From Fasciolopsis buskii (taxonomy: Eukaryota > Platyhelminthes > Trematoda > Plagiorchiida > Fasciolidae), in contig LUCM01002286.1 in NCBI GenBank assembly GCA_008360955.1, positions 66,066-130,065 on the forward strand: a stretch of DNA of 64,000 bases, in the 5' to 3' direction. Of the stretch, positions 11,792-26,072 are shown piece after piece (the stretch's first letter is position 1; each line of letters starts with the position of its first letter). A program made the translations under genes and the position numbers. The notes beneath the pieces are model-generated. The model ran no database searches, was not told the origin of the DNA, and was given only the letters and a program-made list of their open reading frames with translations.

Positions 11792-14700
11792 GAAAACATT
11801 TTCTGCCCGCTGATTTTGCGAATTGCTAAAAGGCTATGAAATGAAAAGCTTCGACTAGGCTGAGAATTGTGGGGACAGTTCCACCGTAATTCATGTTATA
11901 TCCTTATACCAAAGTGCATAAGAACGGAAAGGATTAACAAGACAACTCGAATAATGTAAGAAAATTGTCACACTGGGGATTGGGTACCAGTACCTCTGCC
12001 AAGGAATTTGTCTTACGCTAGTGAACTCTTTCGTCGCTCACAATGTAAGAGCAGCGAAGGTTACGGTATTACAAGGAATGGTGGAGAAGAACGAGTCTAA
12101 CGGTGACTAAGACATTTTGAACCAGTGCGAAAATTTTACCGTGTCAATGACAATTCCACTTTTCTACCTGAAATGTTCTCTCATCGCAATCAGCTTCGAA
12201 ATAGGCCCAACAATGAAGGGTAGCTCACCCGCTTCTTTCGCGGCTCAGATTCATCCATAAACTGCCGTGGATGCGAACTGTTGTGAAATACTAAGGTTAA
12301 ATATTTTTCAGCCCCGAACACCTTCCTTGCATGGATCTCAGCCGTTTTTTGATATCACGAAATATAATACCAGGCATTCAACTTATTGATCCTCACTATC
12401 TGCAGTCACACTGGCCTCGACCGTTAATCCCAAGTGCACGGGGCATACAACACGAAAAGTAAGATCGATCCAAAGTCTTATAATGCGACCAGTTAATTTA
12501 GATTAGACGGAATCGCGGTATTTCACTTGACCCTCCCAACAATGTTCTCCCTACGCTTAGTGAAGCGACACTTAACAATGTCTGACTGATTAAAAATGAG
12601 ACATTCGTTGCAAATGCGCTGCATGCTGACACTTAGAAGAGAAGACATTTTTATCATTGTCAACGGTAGAGTACTAACAAGCCTAACTAAAACAAGTAAG
12701 TCACAAGGCAGACCGCGATCGCTTCGGACAGTTGACAAGGCACAAGCACCTTATCTTGTGGATATTTTGTTCGGCATGGGACGAATATCGCGTTTCGATT
12801 ATACATTTCTGAAAATGCGGAATGCCAGTTTGTAGTAAATCTCGGTGTTTGGGATAAAAAATCCAATAGTTTCCGATGAACTTATTAGCAGTGCCAAAAT
12901 TAAAAGGTTAGTTGCCACCTGCTTTGTACTGCTGTCCGGAGGCTTTGACAAAGTTGACTACTGTAACTCTTTACCATTTTGGTAGATTACGAATGCATGG
13001 CCGCGATTACACTACAGATATTACAAATCTACTGAATTTAAGTTGTCACCTCTGTCTTGCCCACAAAGAAAACCGCAGAAAAATCAACAAAGGAAAATTT
13101 GGAGTTTTAATCATAAATGCCTGGCTCATAAATGCATGAAATAAATGTGAAATTTTGTTATGATGACTCTGAAAAGAAGTGATCCACGAAATCACCTTGT
13201 CTATTCCTCGAAAGTTTTTGTGAAGTCAGGTAAGCGATTGCCGCTTTGAAACAATCACCATAGTCGTTGATATCACTGGTCCTAGGAATAATGTTTTCTG
13301 GCTGACCAACTTTCTTATTTCACCTCATCCAAAGTGGCCATCAATCAACTTGTTCAATTGGGAGTCTGCTGACACTGGCGCGGCCGTTTATTTCTGATTT
13401 GTTATTCCAGACTCAGGCTGGTGACTGAATCCCTGTATGCCGGCCGAAATTTTCCATCTCTCTAAGGACCGATTCAGGCAGTAATATTGATTGTCTTGCA
13501 ACCGATTCAACAGATCATATTCTCATAATAGCCATTCGAAAAAGATGGAGAAGATGAAATAGATGACAAACAAACACGACAACCATTGACGACAAGAAAG
13601 CCAGAATTGTGACACAAGCCGATAATGGGAGCTTTGCATGCAGCAAGCTAAATCGTTACCGCCATACGTGAAACTATTGCCAGTAGAAAAGCTGCACGGC
13701 TATCGACGGTGATGAGTATTCATGTGTTGACATGATGCAAACATCGCATGTGATGCTAATAGTTTTGATAAATGTGCAATTTCTTGTTCGAAATCCACAC
13801 ATGATTCAGTTACAATTGCAGGAATTTGTAACGAAAACTGTCAAATCTAATGTCATCCGAGCATACGTGACGACAGGTAGGCTATTGGATTGCATGTTGC
13901 CAAAATAACATGCTAAACGAACCACAATAAACAACAGATCTGCTTAACGGATCAATGAGGAATTTCTTTGGTGCCTACCAGCCTGTCTAGCTAGCAAAGA
14001 ATATTAAAGATATTTCAGTCTTACAAACAAATGCACGATAAACAGAATTCAAACCTGGCAAGTATGTGGTGAATGAAGTTTGGGGTTAGGTTCCCGGATG
14101 CATTTGACTAAGGTGACGTTCGGTATTGATTTAACTCTATTTTACTTTGGATTTAATTATCTCTGTATGCGGCAAGTTTTCGCACTTTTTAGTGTGAACA
14201 ATTCCATCTCATTTATAATCGGCTTGGATGACAACCGATTTGTTAACTTGTTTTCCGAACTGTTTCAGTTAGACGTCAGGCAGCATTTCTAATTCACCCA
14301 CCGATAGATTAGATGAGCGCACTCTGATATGGACCGGTGAAGGACAACAACGTATTCCACATAGTTTGGGACGTTTCAACTTTCCACATCTTGCTCAGAT
14401 GGCCGAGTCATTTCTGAGGTCTTTCTCTCGAACTTAGCAGTCATGCTGGAACTAACTTCGCGGATTTGTTCCAGTCTTTGTTCTCTGGACGTTTCCTTGG
14501 CCTTGCTCATTCACTTGTCCAGTACTAAGTCAGTTAGTCATCATTAACAAATATGTCAGTAGATTTCGTGCTTCTGCAATTCGAGCTTCTTTCCTCCAGG
14601 ACTAAAAAGCGATCGATGTTCCCACCTTCTGACCTGAAACCCACAATCAATCTTTATAGACAAAATAAATAAACATGCACTGATGGAAATACTTTCCTAT

Positions 14701-17322
14701 ATTCCACTGTTCATTTTACATCGTCTGACTGTACGGCTTATCCCGAATGCTTTTATTCGCTTGCAGGTGAAAGAAAATGAGTGCCCAATTTTGAAAATTG
14801 CTGCGAGGGATGTCAGAAATGTTTCCATTGTTATCTATGCCGAAATTGATAGAGGGAGTTTTTTGTGCCACAAAGGACATCAATTTAATCTCCCTGAATT
14901 GCGATTTTTTCTGAGATCTCCAATTATTTTCCGAGTGGACAACTTTTAAACTGCATTTCTCATCCAAACACCTCAGTCTTACGCTCGGGAAGCATCAGAC
15001 TCCAGCTCAGTTCCTATGAGCATCCATCAATGGTGCAAGCCTCTCACTCGGAATTTACATTTGCAGATCACTTGTAATTTGCCAAGTTAAAACCACATAG
15101 TGAGCTGACGGATAGACGATCACTGTAAACTGAGTAGGGTAAGGTATAGTAGTATACCACATTTGCAAAAAAACAGGGACACTCTACAACTTCTGTATTC
15201 TTGTTAGGATTTGGCTTCATTTCAAGTACATCTATTTCCATCTAGGATTTGAGCATTATACGAACTAATATGGATGACAAATACCAAACGTAACTATCTA
15301 TCTGGGTTTAATTATAACAGGATCACAAGCATCCATGTTATAGGTATGGTACTCTTCCGTCACTAGCTGTCGGTACGATGAGAGATCTTTGCTCTCACGA
15401 AAACTGAATCCCATGAAGAAATTTACATGCAGAATAAGTCATTCACGATTCTAAATAAATTATTTTACTACTGATATTTAATTAATTGAACTGATTCCCA
15501 TGCTTCAGTTCACCATTATGGATAGAAATTGCCACTAACATAAACCTGACTAACGTTTTAGTGCAAAGGTGATCATCTAAGCATCTGGCCATATCAAGCA
15601 AACCCACTCCATTCCAAGGAAACACACTTAGTCGGAAAATTTATTTGTTTGAATAATTATGACCCTCTGGGAAATGTAAAAGCTACTCATTTATAGATGT
15701 GAGTAACTCCGGAAGACAAATCGTCGTTTTGTACAAAGAAATTCGGTGCAGTTGTAAATTATTTGAAAATCATGCCGATTGCTTTCGTGGCAAATTTTCA
15801 TGGGCAATTCTTAGGAACTTATTAAAGTGAATTAAAATGTCAGTAATTTACCCTTCTGCCTGAAGGGACGTTGGAGGTTTGGTCTCTTGAGATACTAATT
15901 TCAAATCGGGCAGATTTTGCATGCACCCACAATAAGTGACATTCAGCTCTCAAGTAAAATAAGGACACATTCTCTGCTTGCCTGCGGTATTTTTCTAACT
16001 GGAACGAGTGACAAAGAAGCTAGCATATTTTGCTGCATGTTCGTGTTTAGAGTAAGAACACTCGGTGAGCATTTTAGTGGCGAGCTTTAGTCTGCTGGGA
16101 AATGGTAAACTCTATGAATGGGTGTTTGGGTATGCAACAACAAGAATATATGAACTTGGGAGACTTAGAAATTAAGTTGGAATTTTTTTCTCAGTAATCT
16201 GGAAAAATGATGAGATATGCGTAGACCAAGTAAGGTAGAACACTCAAAAAAATGTTTGTGCTGGAATATATGGGTGTGGTCATCGATTACCTAGTTGGGC
16301 GTTGCTAATTTAGCGAGTTCGACATGGTAAGTCAGTGCACTATGTGCTTCTCAAGACCGCGAATAAAACTATGGATAAGTAAGTAGAAGTAGTAGTAACA
16401 ATAATGGTAAAACAACTGCAAAAATACTAATAATTGACAGCTGTGGCTGTGGGATGCAGAATAGATTCTGCCTAGTCATTTGTTTTGAAATGATCGTCCT
16501 GAACGATTTCAAACTCGCATGTTTATTTACATTAGTCATTACAAATAGCCCATATCCGCATTTGCACTGTTTATGGGTAGCATACAACGAAGTTATCACT
16601 ACCGGACAGATCGTGCGAAATTCCTGTCGACAGCGTACAGTACGTATTCTACGTTCAGTTTCTGACTCCCGGCCGTACAAATATCTGGTTCACTTGGACA
16701 GCAGTGTACAGATCACCAACATGTACGTTGTTTGACCGTTAAACGTTAAACTGATTCACGTTGTCCGTGGATATAGCGAAAACGTTTGTATCACTTTTTC
16801 TGGTAACGCTTAAGAGGATGAATGTGATCACAACAAGTGACGGAGGAAAATTTAGAACACGTAACAGAAACGTGCCATTCAACTGACGGATACAGCTAGT
16901 TAAATATTAAATTAATCATACCAGATCGGTAAACGTAGTCGGGAACCACAAAACGCTTTCAAACACGTAGAGTAAAAGGTACATGCAAAACAGTCTAAAA
17001 ACCTTGTTATTAATCCTGGTGGTAATTAGCAAGACATTTCGTCCTGGCACGGGTTTGTGATACACAGTTCAAATGCAAAAATCTGTTTTGTGTTTGTCGA
17101 CCTTGATTGTCATAAAGGTCAGTATTTTGCAATTAGGAAGTGAGGTGCTCCCCAGACTACTCAGTGTGGTTTAGCGTATGTATCGTATGTACTGTAGTAG
17201 CTTTTCGTCCAGACCACATTTAGAAAAGTTACCTAATGGTCGTGAACATATCATAGGCTGTTCTGAGAAAGTCCCATTTCTTGCTTTCTTGTGAATGAGC
17301 TTTACTGTAATGAGTCTTCGTC
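11792..17322. other. no firmly recognised feature
   Basis: Isolated protein-like scraps were noted but not called. One lies at about 12626-12690 (plus): an open segment before the consensus-like donor GTAAGT. The other is an open tail at 14766-14949 (plus) after the acceptor CGCTTGCAG. No homology and no linked partner exons were found. Otherwise the stretch is AT-rich and blank. Confidence 0.45.
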
Positions 17323-17640
17323 CAAGTCACGTGATATAATCCTGTACAGCTTCGCGCTAGCCTACACAGATACTTAGCCAATACGGACCGTGGCGACAGG
17401 CGATCGTGAAGTTCGAACATTCATCAAAGACTACTGAATGGAATGTACTTCGACAATCGGGACATCCCCTAATTTGTATATAAGGGTGTGATTTGTAAAC
17501 AAAAATCGAACTTGTTTTCCCAGCTGCTTTCACGATGTCTTCATTTACGTAGTTCATGTCAGAGTCAGTCTAGTGCCAGTTGGTAATTCATGTCCGTTCG
17601 TTAGTAAGAGTAGCCGAATTCTACATACCGATCTCAAGTA
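17323..17640 (+). repeat. LTR-like interspersed repeat, copy C
   Basis: The most diverged of the three copies. It keeps CAGCTTCGCGCTAGCC, GGAATGTACTTC, a GGGACATCCCC near-palindrome, the TATA-like box TATATAAGG (17477-17485) and an end resembling the other two. It is followed by a GC-richer stretch (17643-17945) that could be the start of an internal region. Confidence 0.55.
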
Positions 17641-17642
17641 CG

Positions 17643-17945
17643 ATTCTTTCATGTTTCCACTAAAGTGCAAGGATGAAGGCGAATTTTTGTCGCTCCTTAC
17701 GCCGTTGGTTGAGATTGGGTTTGGGGGAGGCGACTAAATTAAGTCAATCACTGAAGATTTACGGCAATTTGCTCACCAGCGTCTGCGACGGAGTTGAGGT
17801 CGTGGTTGGGTTGTTCTGCGCACTCAGAATGTCGAGCCTCATCCGGATAGCGCATGGTTTGATCAGTCAATCGCTGAACCCAAACGAGCCGCTTATTCCT
17901 CAGATTATCCTCCTGTCTTGTAAATTAAGCCCTCTCGTATAAGGC
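17643..17945 (+). other. GC-rich stretch after LTR-like copy C
   Basis: One frame is open for 89 codons from 17673. Another frame gives FLSLLTPLVEIGFGGGD, ITEDLRQFAHQRLRR and PDSAWFDQSIAEP between stops. Its position right after an LTR-like repeat suggests a decayed gag-like leader, but no gag motif such as a CCHC knuckle is visible. Function is unknown. Confidence 0.25.
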
Positions 17946-20900
17946 TCGGCATAGACCTTTTAAATCAAATCATCTTTCGGTTTTGGATAACAGGGTAACA
18001 TTAAGACCGGTAATTAATTTTGGATCACGATAGACATTGGATGACGTGACGAAAGATTTAGACAACGTAAGGTAGGTCAGGGACGTTTCATTTTCTCTCC
18101 TCTTTCTTCCTCGTTGTTTTCGTTCTCTATCATGGTTCGAATTGCAAAAAATAAGCAGATTTGTCCCGAATATATGTAGGTGCGCTCTAGCAAATTTTAT
18201 GAAGCTGATCCGATGTCCGTTGCTGGTGCAAACTTCTGCTGAAACAGCAATCAAAATCAGGATAGATAGGATTGACACAACAGCTTGCGATGTCGGGAAC
18301 GATTGCGCAAGGCGGAAAATTGCTCTTCGTCAGTCAATCTGTCAGACGCATGTGTGTCTGATTTTGTGCGCTTTTATTTCATTCTGTCACTGATAATTCG
18401 AATGATTTATAAAATATGTTATATTTTTTCGAATGCAGTTAGATGCGAAACACATTGGTTCAGCTATTCTGGCTTCATGATGAGATCATTCACCTCGACA
18501 CTTAATGTTCTGGTACCAGATCCACGTTTTTCAGAAAATTGCGAGGAAGGGTTTGGTAACAGCGTTCAAAAGTTTCGTGTGGGTATGCAATTATGTATGT
18601 ACTTCGACTGACATATCCTTGCTTCCATTAATCTGTAAAAGACTGAAGTTTACGATCGACCAATCTTGGCAAACGTTTGTATTTCGTCGTACAGTCCCGC
18701 AGGGTTGTCAGCACGAGACTTCTTATCAAAAAGTGCCAGTTCTTTATGTTCCGTGGAGGCTAAGCTAAGCCATTTCGAGACTAAATTTCTCAGGATTTTA
18801 AGCCCGAGAAATACTAACGAACCTTCCACTAGGATGGATGCCACTGTTTGGTTCAACATGACCCAGAACTTGTCCGGGTCACGTCTAATGATCTAACTGG
18901 AAAGTCTGACCGTCGCACTTTCTTTAGCCGTCCCATTGTGCATGTCTTGCATAATCACGGTATGTTCATTCGGTGTCAGGAGAATAAACAAAGAAAAAGA
19001 AAATTCAGACTGGAGGACAAGTAATCATAAACACACGATTGACAGAAAGGGTCTCGGACCTCCATGTCACCGTGATTCAAATGAAGTTTGGAGTAACTAA
19101 CAAGCCGTTTACTAAAGTATTGAAGTGTGTGCGTTCATTGCAACAGTATATGTTCACAGTAATCGCTTTTTATCCCAAAGGGAAGAAAGGGCCGATAAAA
19201 AATGATCGCCGAGTAGTGAAATTTTTTTGCTTTCGACTAATTTGGAAATTTGCAACCTAAATTCGCCATAAACTTGCTCCTTTATAGTCAACACCAGCTG
19301 CCGGGTACTTTGGAAATCCCGTGAGCATCTTATCTACATATCTTCGGAGAAGTTTCATCAATAAATAATGCTTTTTGTTCGGTCGTATCAAAAAATTGCC
19401 CACTTATTAACCGTTCATATCGTGGCTAAATAAAAATTTACATAGACGTCTTTCTGATGATTTTATAGCGGAAGTGATCAGCAGATTTCTTTGATTGCTG
19501 CCCGATAGAAAATTTTTAACATCAATATGGAGAAGTGGTTTCCCTCGGTGTGAACTAATTACGCTTGTGGAATTAACTGGCTTGGAAGATACCAAACAGA
19601 CCTGAGGTCGATGTTAGATTGCTTTCTGTGGAATCTGGAAATTCACCCATCAAAGTAAACTTTTCGGGGAAGTTCCTCGGCTATCGGGATCTCAAGCAAA
19701 AGTTACGCCGGGCAAGCTTCTGTTCTGCCAGGTGGACAAAGTCTAATAGGCAGACATAAGCATAGAATGTCTCAACATCGATTTTCTCCATCAGTCAGGC
19801 AAGCTGCTTCTTACTTTTTTACTTGTTTACATTATCTGAAGTCAGGAATGGTTTCGACTACGGTAATTTAAGAAAGGTGCTTAGAACAACAAATGCTAGT
19901 TCTGACGATTTATTAAAGGAGTTAATTAGTTACAGACCATTCTACAGTATGTGAACTGCGAAGTTTGGTAATTAATCAGCCACCGAAATTCTCCTCCATT
20001 CGATTTGGTTGGAGTCCAGTTGCATTTGTTCTTATACTTAAACAGTCGCGTAACCAGCCGGAATCATGAAAGTATGCAACAATAGTGCTATGTTGTTGTA
20101 CGTCTCACTTAAACCGTGGATATAAGCTGCACCCTCGAGTTCGGATTCGTATGTAACCCCAACCGTTCTGGCGTTGAGGTGCTGACGTCTGCAGTGCATT
20201 GTATTGCCTAATCTCCCAAGAATTGCATGTACCCCGCCGCCTTCTTCTCAAAAACTGGAATCTTTTGTTTGACTTGTTTGTTTACTTAAGCGACTGAAAG
20301 ATTAACTGTCCTGAAAAACAGAGAAATAAGGAGAGTGTAAAGGTGTCCAAACCCGTGTCAATATACTTCAGAACAACATTCATTCTTCGTATTTATTTTG
20401 TTAGCAGACATGGTTTATTTGTGCCCCAAATAAGCGGATGAAATCGTTTCGGTTAATTTGATGTCAGGCAGATTTAACTTTGATGAATCAACTAAAAACA
20501 TTCGCATATTTGGAATTTCTCAGATCGATCTGGAGTTACGTTTACCGGTGGTACCCATCAGCAGCACAATTTTCTGCCACTAAGCCCCGGGCTGTTACAG
20601 GTACTTCCACAATTGATTCAACTATCGTTGCATGCGTGAATCACGTGGAATATCCTAGCGTTGCTGTGCGGCAACATATTTACTGGTTCTCGCATATAGA
20701 AATTGCAATAGGCAAAACTTACCGTTTGGGGTAACTAGTTGAAAAGCTGTGTTGTCCGATATTTTCCCAGGCTCACTAAGAAGGAATTTCACCAGTCTTT
20801 ACAGAAACGAGCGCGCGGTTAGTCTTGTTTCTGGTATACCTCTATCTGACATCGTATCTGAGCTGTGAAGTAGCCGGAACAAAGTATCCCAGGCGTTTGC

Positions 20901-21775
20901 ATAGGAAACAGTCTGACACCTCGCGGCACTATATCTTGATCTCAATCTTCGTCAGTTCCACGCACAGACCGGATCCTGGTAGAAACCAATTCCCTGGAGG
21001 TTCTGTACGAGAATTCTGCGCTTCCGTTTACCGGAGAAGACTAGAAAACCTAGGATGTGATTTTCTCCAGGACAAAGCCACATTTTGAATTGATCGCATT
21101 CCATTGATCATCTTAATTGATAAACGCAGTAACTTGTGCCCATACACATCCGAATCAGATAGAATCGCAGTCTTAGAATCTAAAATATCATCTCTGCTCC
21201 ATTCACTACCTCCACTAATTTAATGTAAGTAAAGTTCCGCATGAAGTAGCGATAAAATTCTCCTCCTCTTCCTCATTGCCCCCGCGCCCCCTGGAGGCCA
21301 TCAGTAATGAGACATGCCAGGGTGATCAGGGTGTAAACATCACGAGCTTCACAGAGTTGAGTAAGCAGCTACTCAGGTAAACTAAATGCACGCACAGCCC
21401 CCCTCCCAAACACAAGCGAAATTCTGTGTTGAGAGCACGGCTTCTTGACGTCAAAGCACCGTTGGCAGGTCCATACACTTGAAACCTCTCTTAGTACTCT
21501 CGTACGAGCTGAGTTAATCCACAAAATGAGTGTACCCTGACTGGAGCAAAGACAGTTGACACTGCCACGTGGGGTGTTTTACCTAGACGAACACTTTACG
21601 CTCAGAATTACACCCACGGTCGAGGTCCATTTTACGCTCGAAAGAACCATTGACCATTGGGCCTACCCTGGTGGATTGGAGCATTACATGAGCTTGTGAG
21701 GCAAGCCGACTAACTATGGATCTAGAACAGTTAAAATCAAATAGAACGGTGAGCTGCGGAACAAAAGGCGACTGT
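17946..21775. other. no recognised feature
   Basis: Overlapping short frames occur at 18285-18896 on both strands without recognisable motifs. The segment 21250-21775 is somewhat GC-richer, with no identity found. Confidence 0.45.
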
Positions 21776-21803
21776 TTGTGTGTACGTGTGTGTGTGTGTG
21801 TGC
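21776..21803. repeat. (GT)n microsatellite
   Basis: A short, nearly perfect GT run. Confidence 0.85.
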
Positions 21804-24800
21804 ATGGACGCGTGTGCTGAGATCAGAGGGGTGTTGAGTTCATCATGTGTGCCTGGACTTGTGTGCGTGTGGCCCATCTCAAACTGGCAGCGAGAACGTT
21901 TGAGCTTGTCGACTGTGCCTCAAACAGTTCGAGCCGTATGTTTTCACCTGCTATCAATCATTCTCTACACTGGGTACCATCTCATCTGATATGTAGTATT
22001 TCATTCACAATGGACAGTAAATCAAAAATAAGTTAGAATCTGTTGACGGGATTGTGTTGACACATTCAGCAGGTTCATGCAATGGATCCGCACTTTTCAT
22101 TCAAAAGTCATTAGGCCTGTACTTGGGCATTTTGTCCGAATCGAAAATAGCTTAAAAAGCAACAAGATAAAACTCTCCATTTCTGTTTCACCCAGGGTGA
22201 TTTCTTGCCTACACGCTCTTCAATCTCCTTATCTGTCACGTACAATTCGTCCATGGTTCGTAAGACCGATTTCAATGGCGATGCTATCGTTGAACCTGAA
22301 TGCAGCTTATTCTATTTTGGTTGCTGATTAAATATTTGCAGTCTGTTCCTTGGTTCTGCACGTGTGGGCCCAAACATGCCAATTACGTTGATTCCTATCT
22401 GGTCATAGGTAGGGAAGACAAAACCACTGGGCAGCGAACAGTCTTCTTAGCTGTCATCGTCACTAATCTGGAAGTAGAGTAGGTATTTTCACTCACTTGT
22501 AGCGGCATCACTCAAGAGCAATAACTGTACTGCAGTAAATCGTATTCAAAGTTTTCATGCCCTCCTTCCTAATAAACGGCTTCCTTTCTGTACAGGTTCC
22601 CAGGATAGTAAAGTAAAATCTCCAACAAAACGAAAGTACTGACGCGTCTTGCATAAAGACGTAGAATTTTGGTTTCCTGTCTTCGACTTTGCACACTAAA
22701 TGAAAAATAATTCATCCGCTCAAGTCTGTCTATCATTGCTTTGTTTTTCCATATCCAGCCAGTTCTCCACGTAAACCGACAAATCAAGTTAGAAAACTCA
22801 AAGCGTATTAGATGTCTTTACCATTTCGTAACACTGTATATGAATTGTTGTATGACTACAGATTTATCCGTAAACAATAGACGATGATGAGCCAAGTGAA
22901 CACTTTACGTGATTTCAGCTTGCAGGAAAAGTGAGTTGCTTTACAGAATTCGTGTCTGAAATGTTTCAGTATAATCAAAAACTTTGATTACATTAACCAG
23001 ATATTAAGCTTACACGAAATGAGTGCTTCCCAGGCGGCCTAAAACACAATCACTTGGCTTGTGATCTACGGGTGCAGCGGATGACGTGGATTCTAAGCTG
23101 AGCACAAATTCACTGCATTGGGGGCCATTCAACCACGGTTTTAGTTGCAGTTCTCAGTTGTATCATTTGCTAAGACTAACCTGGCATATCGATGATTAGC
23201 GAGTGTCACGTGATCCTGTTATATTACAGCAATGGTTAGCAAGCACGGATCTGCGCGTGTTTGTGTGTATAATGGCAACTTTTAATGCTTATTGCTTTTG
23301 GTGTGAAATCTAGTCGCCACGGTCATAGAGTGTACAGTTCGCATTAAACTTTTGGTTTTCGTTAAATCAGGCCGCAAAAATAAATGATAATTCAAGCAAA
23401 TGTTGACCGGGTTGACATATATCACATTCACTAATGCGAGTACAAGGCAAAGAACACTGAGACAAGTAGTTTTACTAAAACTTTTTTTGCCTACCTAAGG
23501 GTGTATACACCCAAGCTTCATTTGACAGCTTAAGGTTAGTGAAAACGATGTTGTCAGTATTCGTGGTTTTTTATCCGTCCACATAGTCCCTCATGACAGG
23601 TGTTGCGGTGGTTAGATCGCTTATGTCAATGATGTATGGTTAGATGTTCTTTGGCACTGTACTTTCTCCTACAGTGGTCTTCCTCAGAACTTCTCAAACT
23701 GTGAAATCAGATGACTAAGCCAATAGGAACCCGCGATTTGTGCTAGTGTGCATTTTTCCGTGAGCTAAATGCTTACAGATCTGATGATGCTTTGTTACTT
23801 TCTCTAATGTCTTTGAGTTTCGTTCTGAATCGGCTTTTTATAGTTCACGTTAGATTTCGGTTGACTGAGCGTCGAATTTCTTATCACTCCTGGATTTTCC
23901 GAATGCACTTACCAATACAACCAAACTTGGGTCACAATTCAACTGTTCCGTAACCCGTGTTGTTTGCCTGTCGACAGTTTAAGAAAAATATCCACAAAAA
24001 TTTCCCTCGATGAACTACAGTATCAGTAGTCACAAACATTTCACACTGAGTCCAACTCGGAAGGTTTCTATTGAACTCCAAATAATCTAGAAGGAATTAA
24101 AGAATTCATTGTACCGATGGATCTCCGTGTGTTAACCCAATCGGATTTACTCCCACTCATTCCATTCACCAAATCGGATTTATTTACAATGTACAAGCAA
24201 AATTCATAACACCAGTTCTTCTGGCTTTTCTTGTTCCTTTGCAGCAGTCTGGGTTTATGGATTGCAGTTTCCCCTCATTAATTGAAGTAATTACGTCTTT
24301 GAAAAGAGGACATGTACGAAACAACAAATCACACCTCTATCAAACATTTAATCAAATCCATCAAAGTTAGAGTTAAAAAGGTACTTCTATATACATTCTT
24401 TTGCCAACTACCAGAAAGCGGCTACGAATTCAGGGTTACTGTCAAGCACTTTCGTAGAAGCAGACCGAAGAAACCAGTTCACTCGGAGGAACTCGGTCGC
24501 AACAAGTTGCTTAACGTCTTGTGGGTGGGAAGCTTGTTCCGCGCCAGTCGAACGTCACGTAGCATGAACAAACAAGCAATTTCTAGAATTTGCGATGACA
24601 TTTTGCTCCGGTGTTGGTCTTGCACATAAAGCACAGGGAAGTGAGAAACCAACAAACTGAAACACCCAGCAGTTTGTCGTCAGTGCCTGGGAATGATCCG
24701 CTAAAAGGTAGTCACAGAAAGGAAAGCAAATAAAAGAATGTCAAAGATTTGAAGGAATCGATGAACAACCACTGAGTAGATGGATAGCAAATCGATCAAT

Positions 24801-25941
24801 CACTTGTTGCTACCGAAGAATATATCAAAACTCCAAATGGAACCGGAAATGACGCCATCAATTTTATCAGTTACAATTAGGATAAATTCATTAAAACCTT
24901 CGGTGCAATTCACAGCAGAGTAGGAAACGCAGTCTCACTGGAGCGTTTACATCTACATTATAGCTCCATGACCCAAATTTTACACCTATATGCAGACTTT
25001 AACCACTTTATTCCATAATCTTGCCTCTTGCATTTTAGCAAACGAAATAAAATCTTTTACAAACAATATCACAAATTCGTTCTATGGATCACGTTAGCTT
25101 AGTCTGATGTCAAATGAGTTTCATCCTTTAAGTGAAGACGGTTGCAAGCGTATGTTAACTTCCAATTCGTTGTCCACTGCGGTATGTCGAAGAGAAACTT
25201 CTTCGCACAGCAAGCCCAAAACTTGATTAGGAAGGGGTATTAATGTAACAGTCGCATTTTAACCAAAGGTTTTGGTGCATAGGAGTCTTCCGATGCTGGC
25301 AAACATCGTGGACTGGAAAGTGCAACTGCGTAATTTAGGACTTTCTCGACTTAATTTTGGCATGTATCTTGTTCAACTATTGCACATGTCGTGAAGGACA
25401 ACCGCTTGTGTTTGAGGATGAGCTCGTATGGTTGCGAAGCTGACAAATCAGCCTCAGCAACATTCATTATAAGTAAACAAATTAGAGGCAGCTACTTATG
25501 TGTAGCAGCACTAGGATTAGCTTTCGTTACATCCAATCTGCCATTCACTCTGTCCAGTTATCAATCCTCTGCCTAACTATCAGAGTGGGCAACCATTTTT
25601 CTGTGAGCTTTCGAATAATATTGAATTTGCTAGAATGGAAGCCCTAAAAATCCTTTCGGCGTGAACCAATCAATACCAGTTCAAAAGAAGTCCCCGAAAA
25701 TGCTCGCTTGAACAGCTCCAGTTTAGCTCTATCTCCAGAATCCAGCTAAAGGAAAGTGGTTTTTTGTTAATTTCGTCTGTAGTGTTTGTTAGACTCGAAA
25801 ACATTCTTACTGAAGCACTGGGTTTAAGTTCAGTAAATCTAACAGGTCGACTTCATCGTTTTCAGTTGTAGGGGATTTGGTTTTATTTTTTCTACTGATT
25901 CGTCATCCAATGTTAACATCCCGGCTGCTAAAGAAAATCGT
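21804..25941. other. no recognised feature
   Basis: Only short frames are present, the longest at 24312-24629 (plus, 105 codons) and unrecognised. The composition is that of non-coding DNA. Confidence 0.5.
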
Positions 25942-26072
25942 CGAAGCAATATACACCTGTTTCTTCACTGTTGGGAATCATCAGCAGTCCATACGGATCG
26001 TCCCTGAGCTGGGACGAGAACCCGGGACGAACGATTTTGAGTCTAACACATTAGCCATTATGCTGGTCGGGC
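25942..26072 (-). repeat. tRNA-derived SINE, family 2 (minus strand)
   Basis: On the minus strand the copy begins near the complement of GGTCGGGC and has an A-box-like ATAATGGCTAATG (26049-26066). It then reads AGACTCAAAATCGTTC and a B-box-like GGGTTCTCGTCCC. The copy at 37871-38003 matches over its whole length, including GACTCAAAATCGTTC. This is consistent with a tRNA-headed SINE. Confidence 0.65.

Noticed and set aside
18505..18896. Short frames containing VPQGC, reminiscent of RT motif B
   Set aside because: Only five residues match and no other RT motif lies nearby in any frame.
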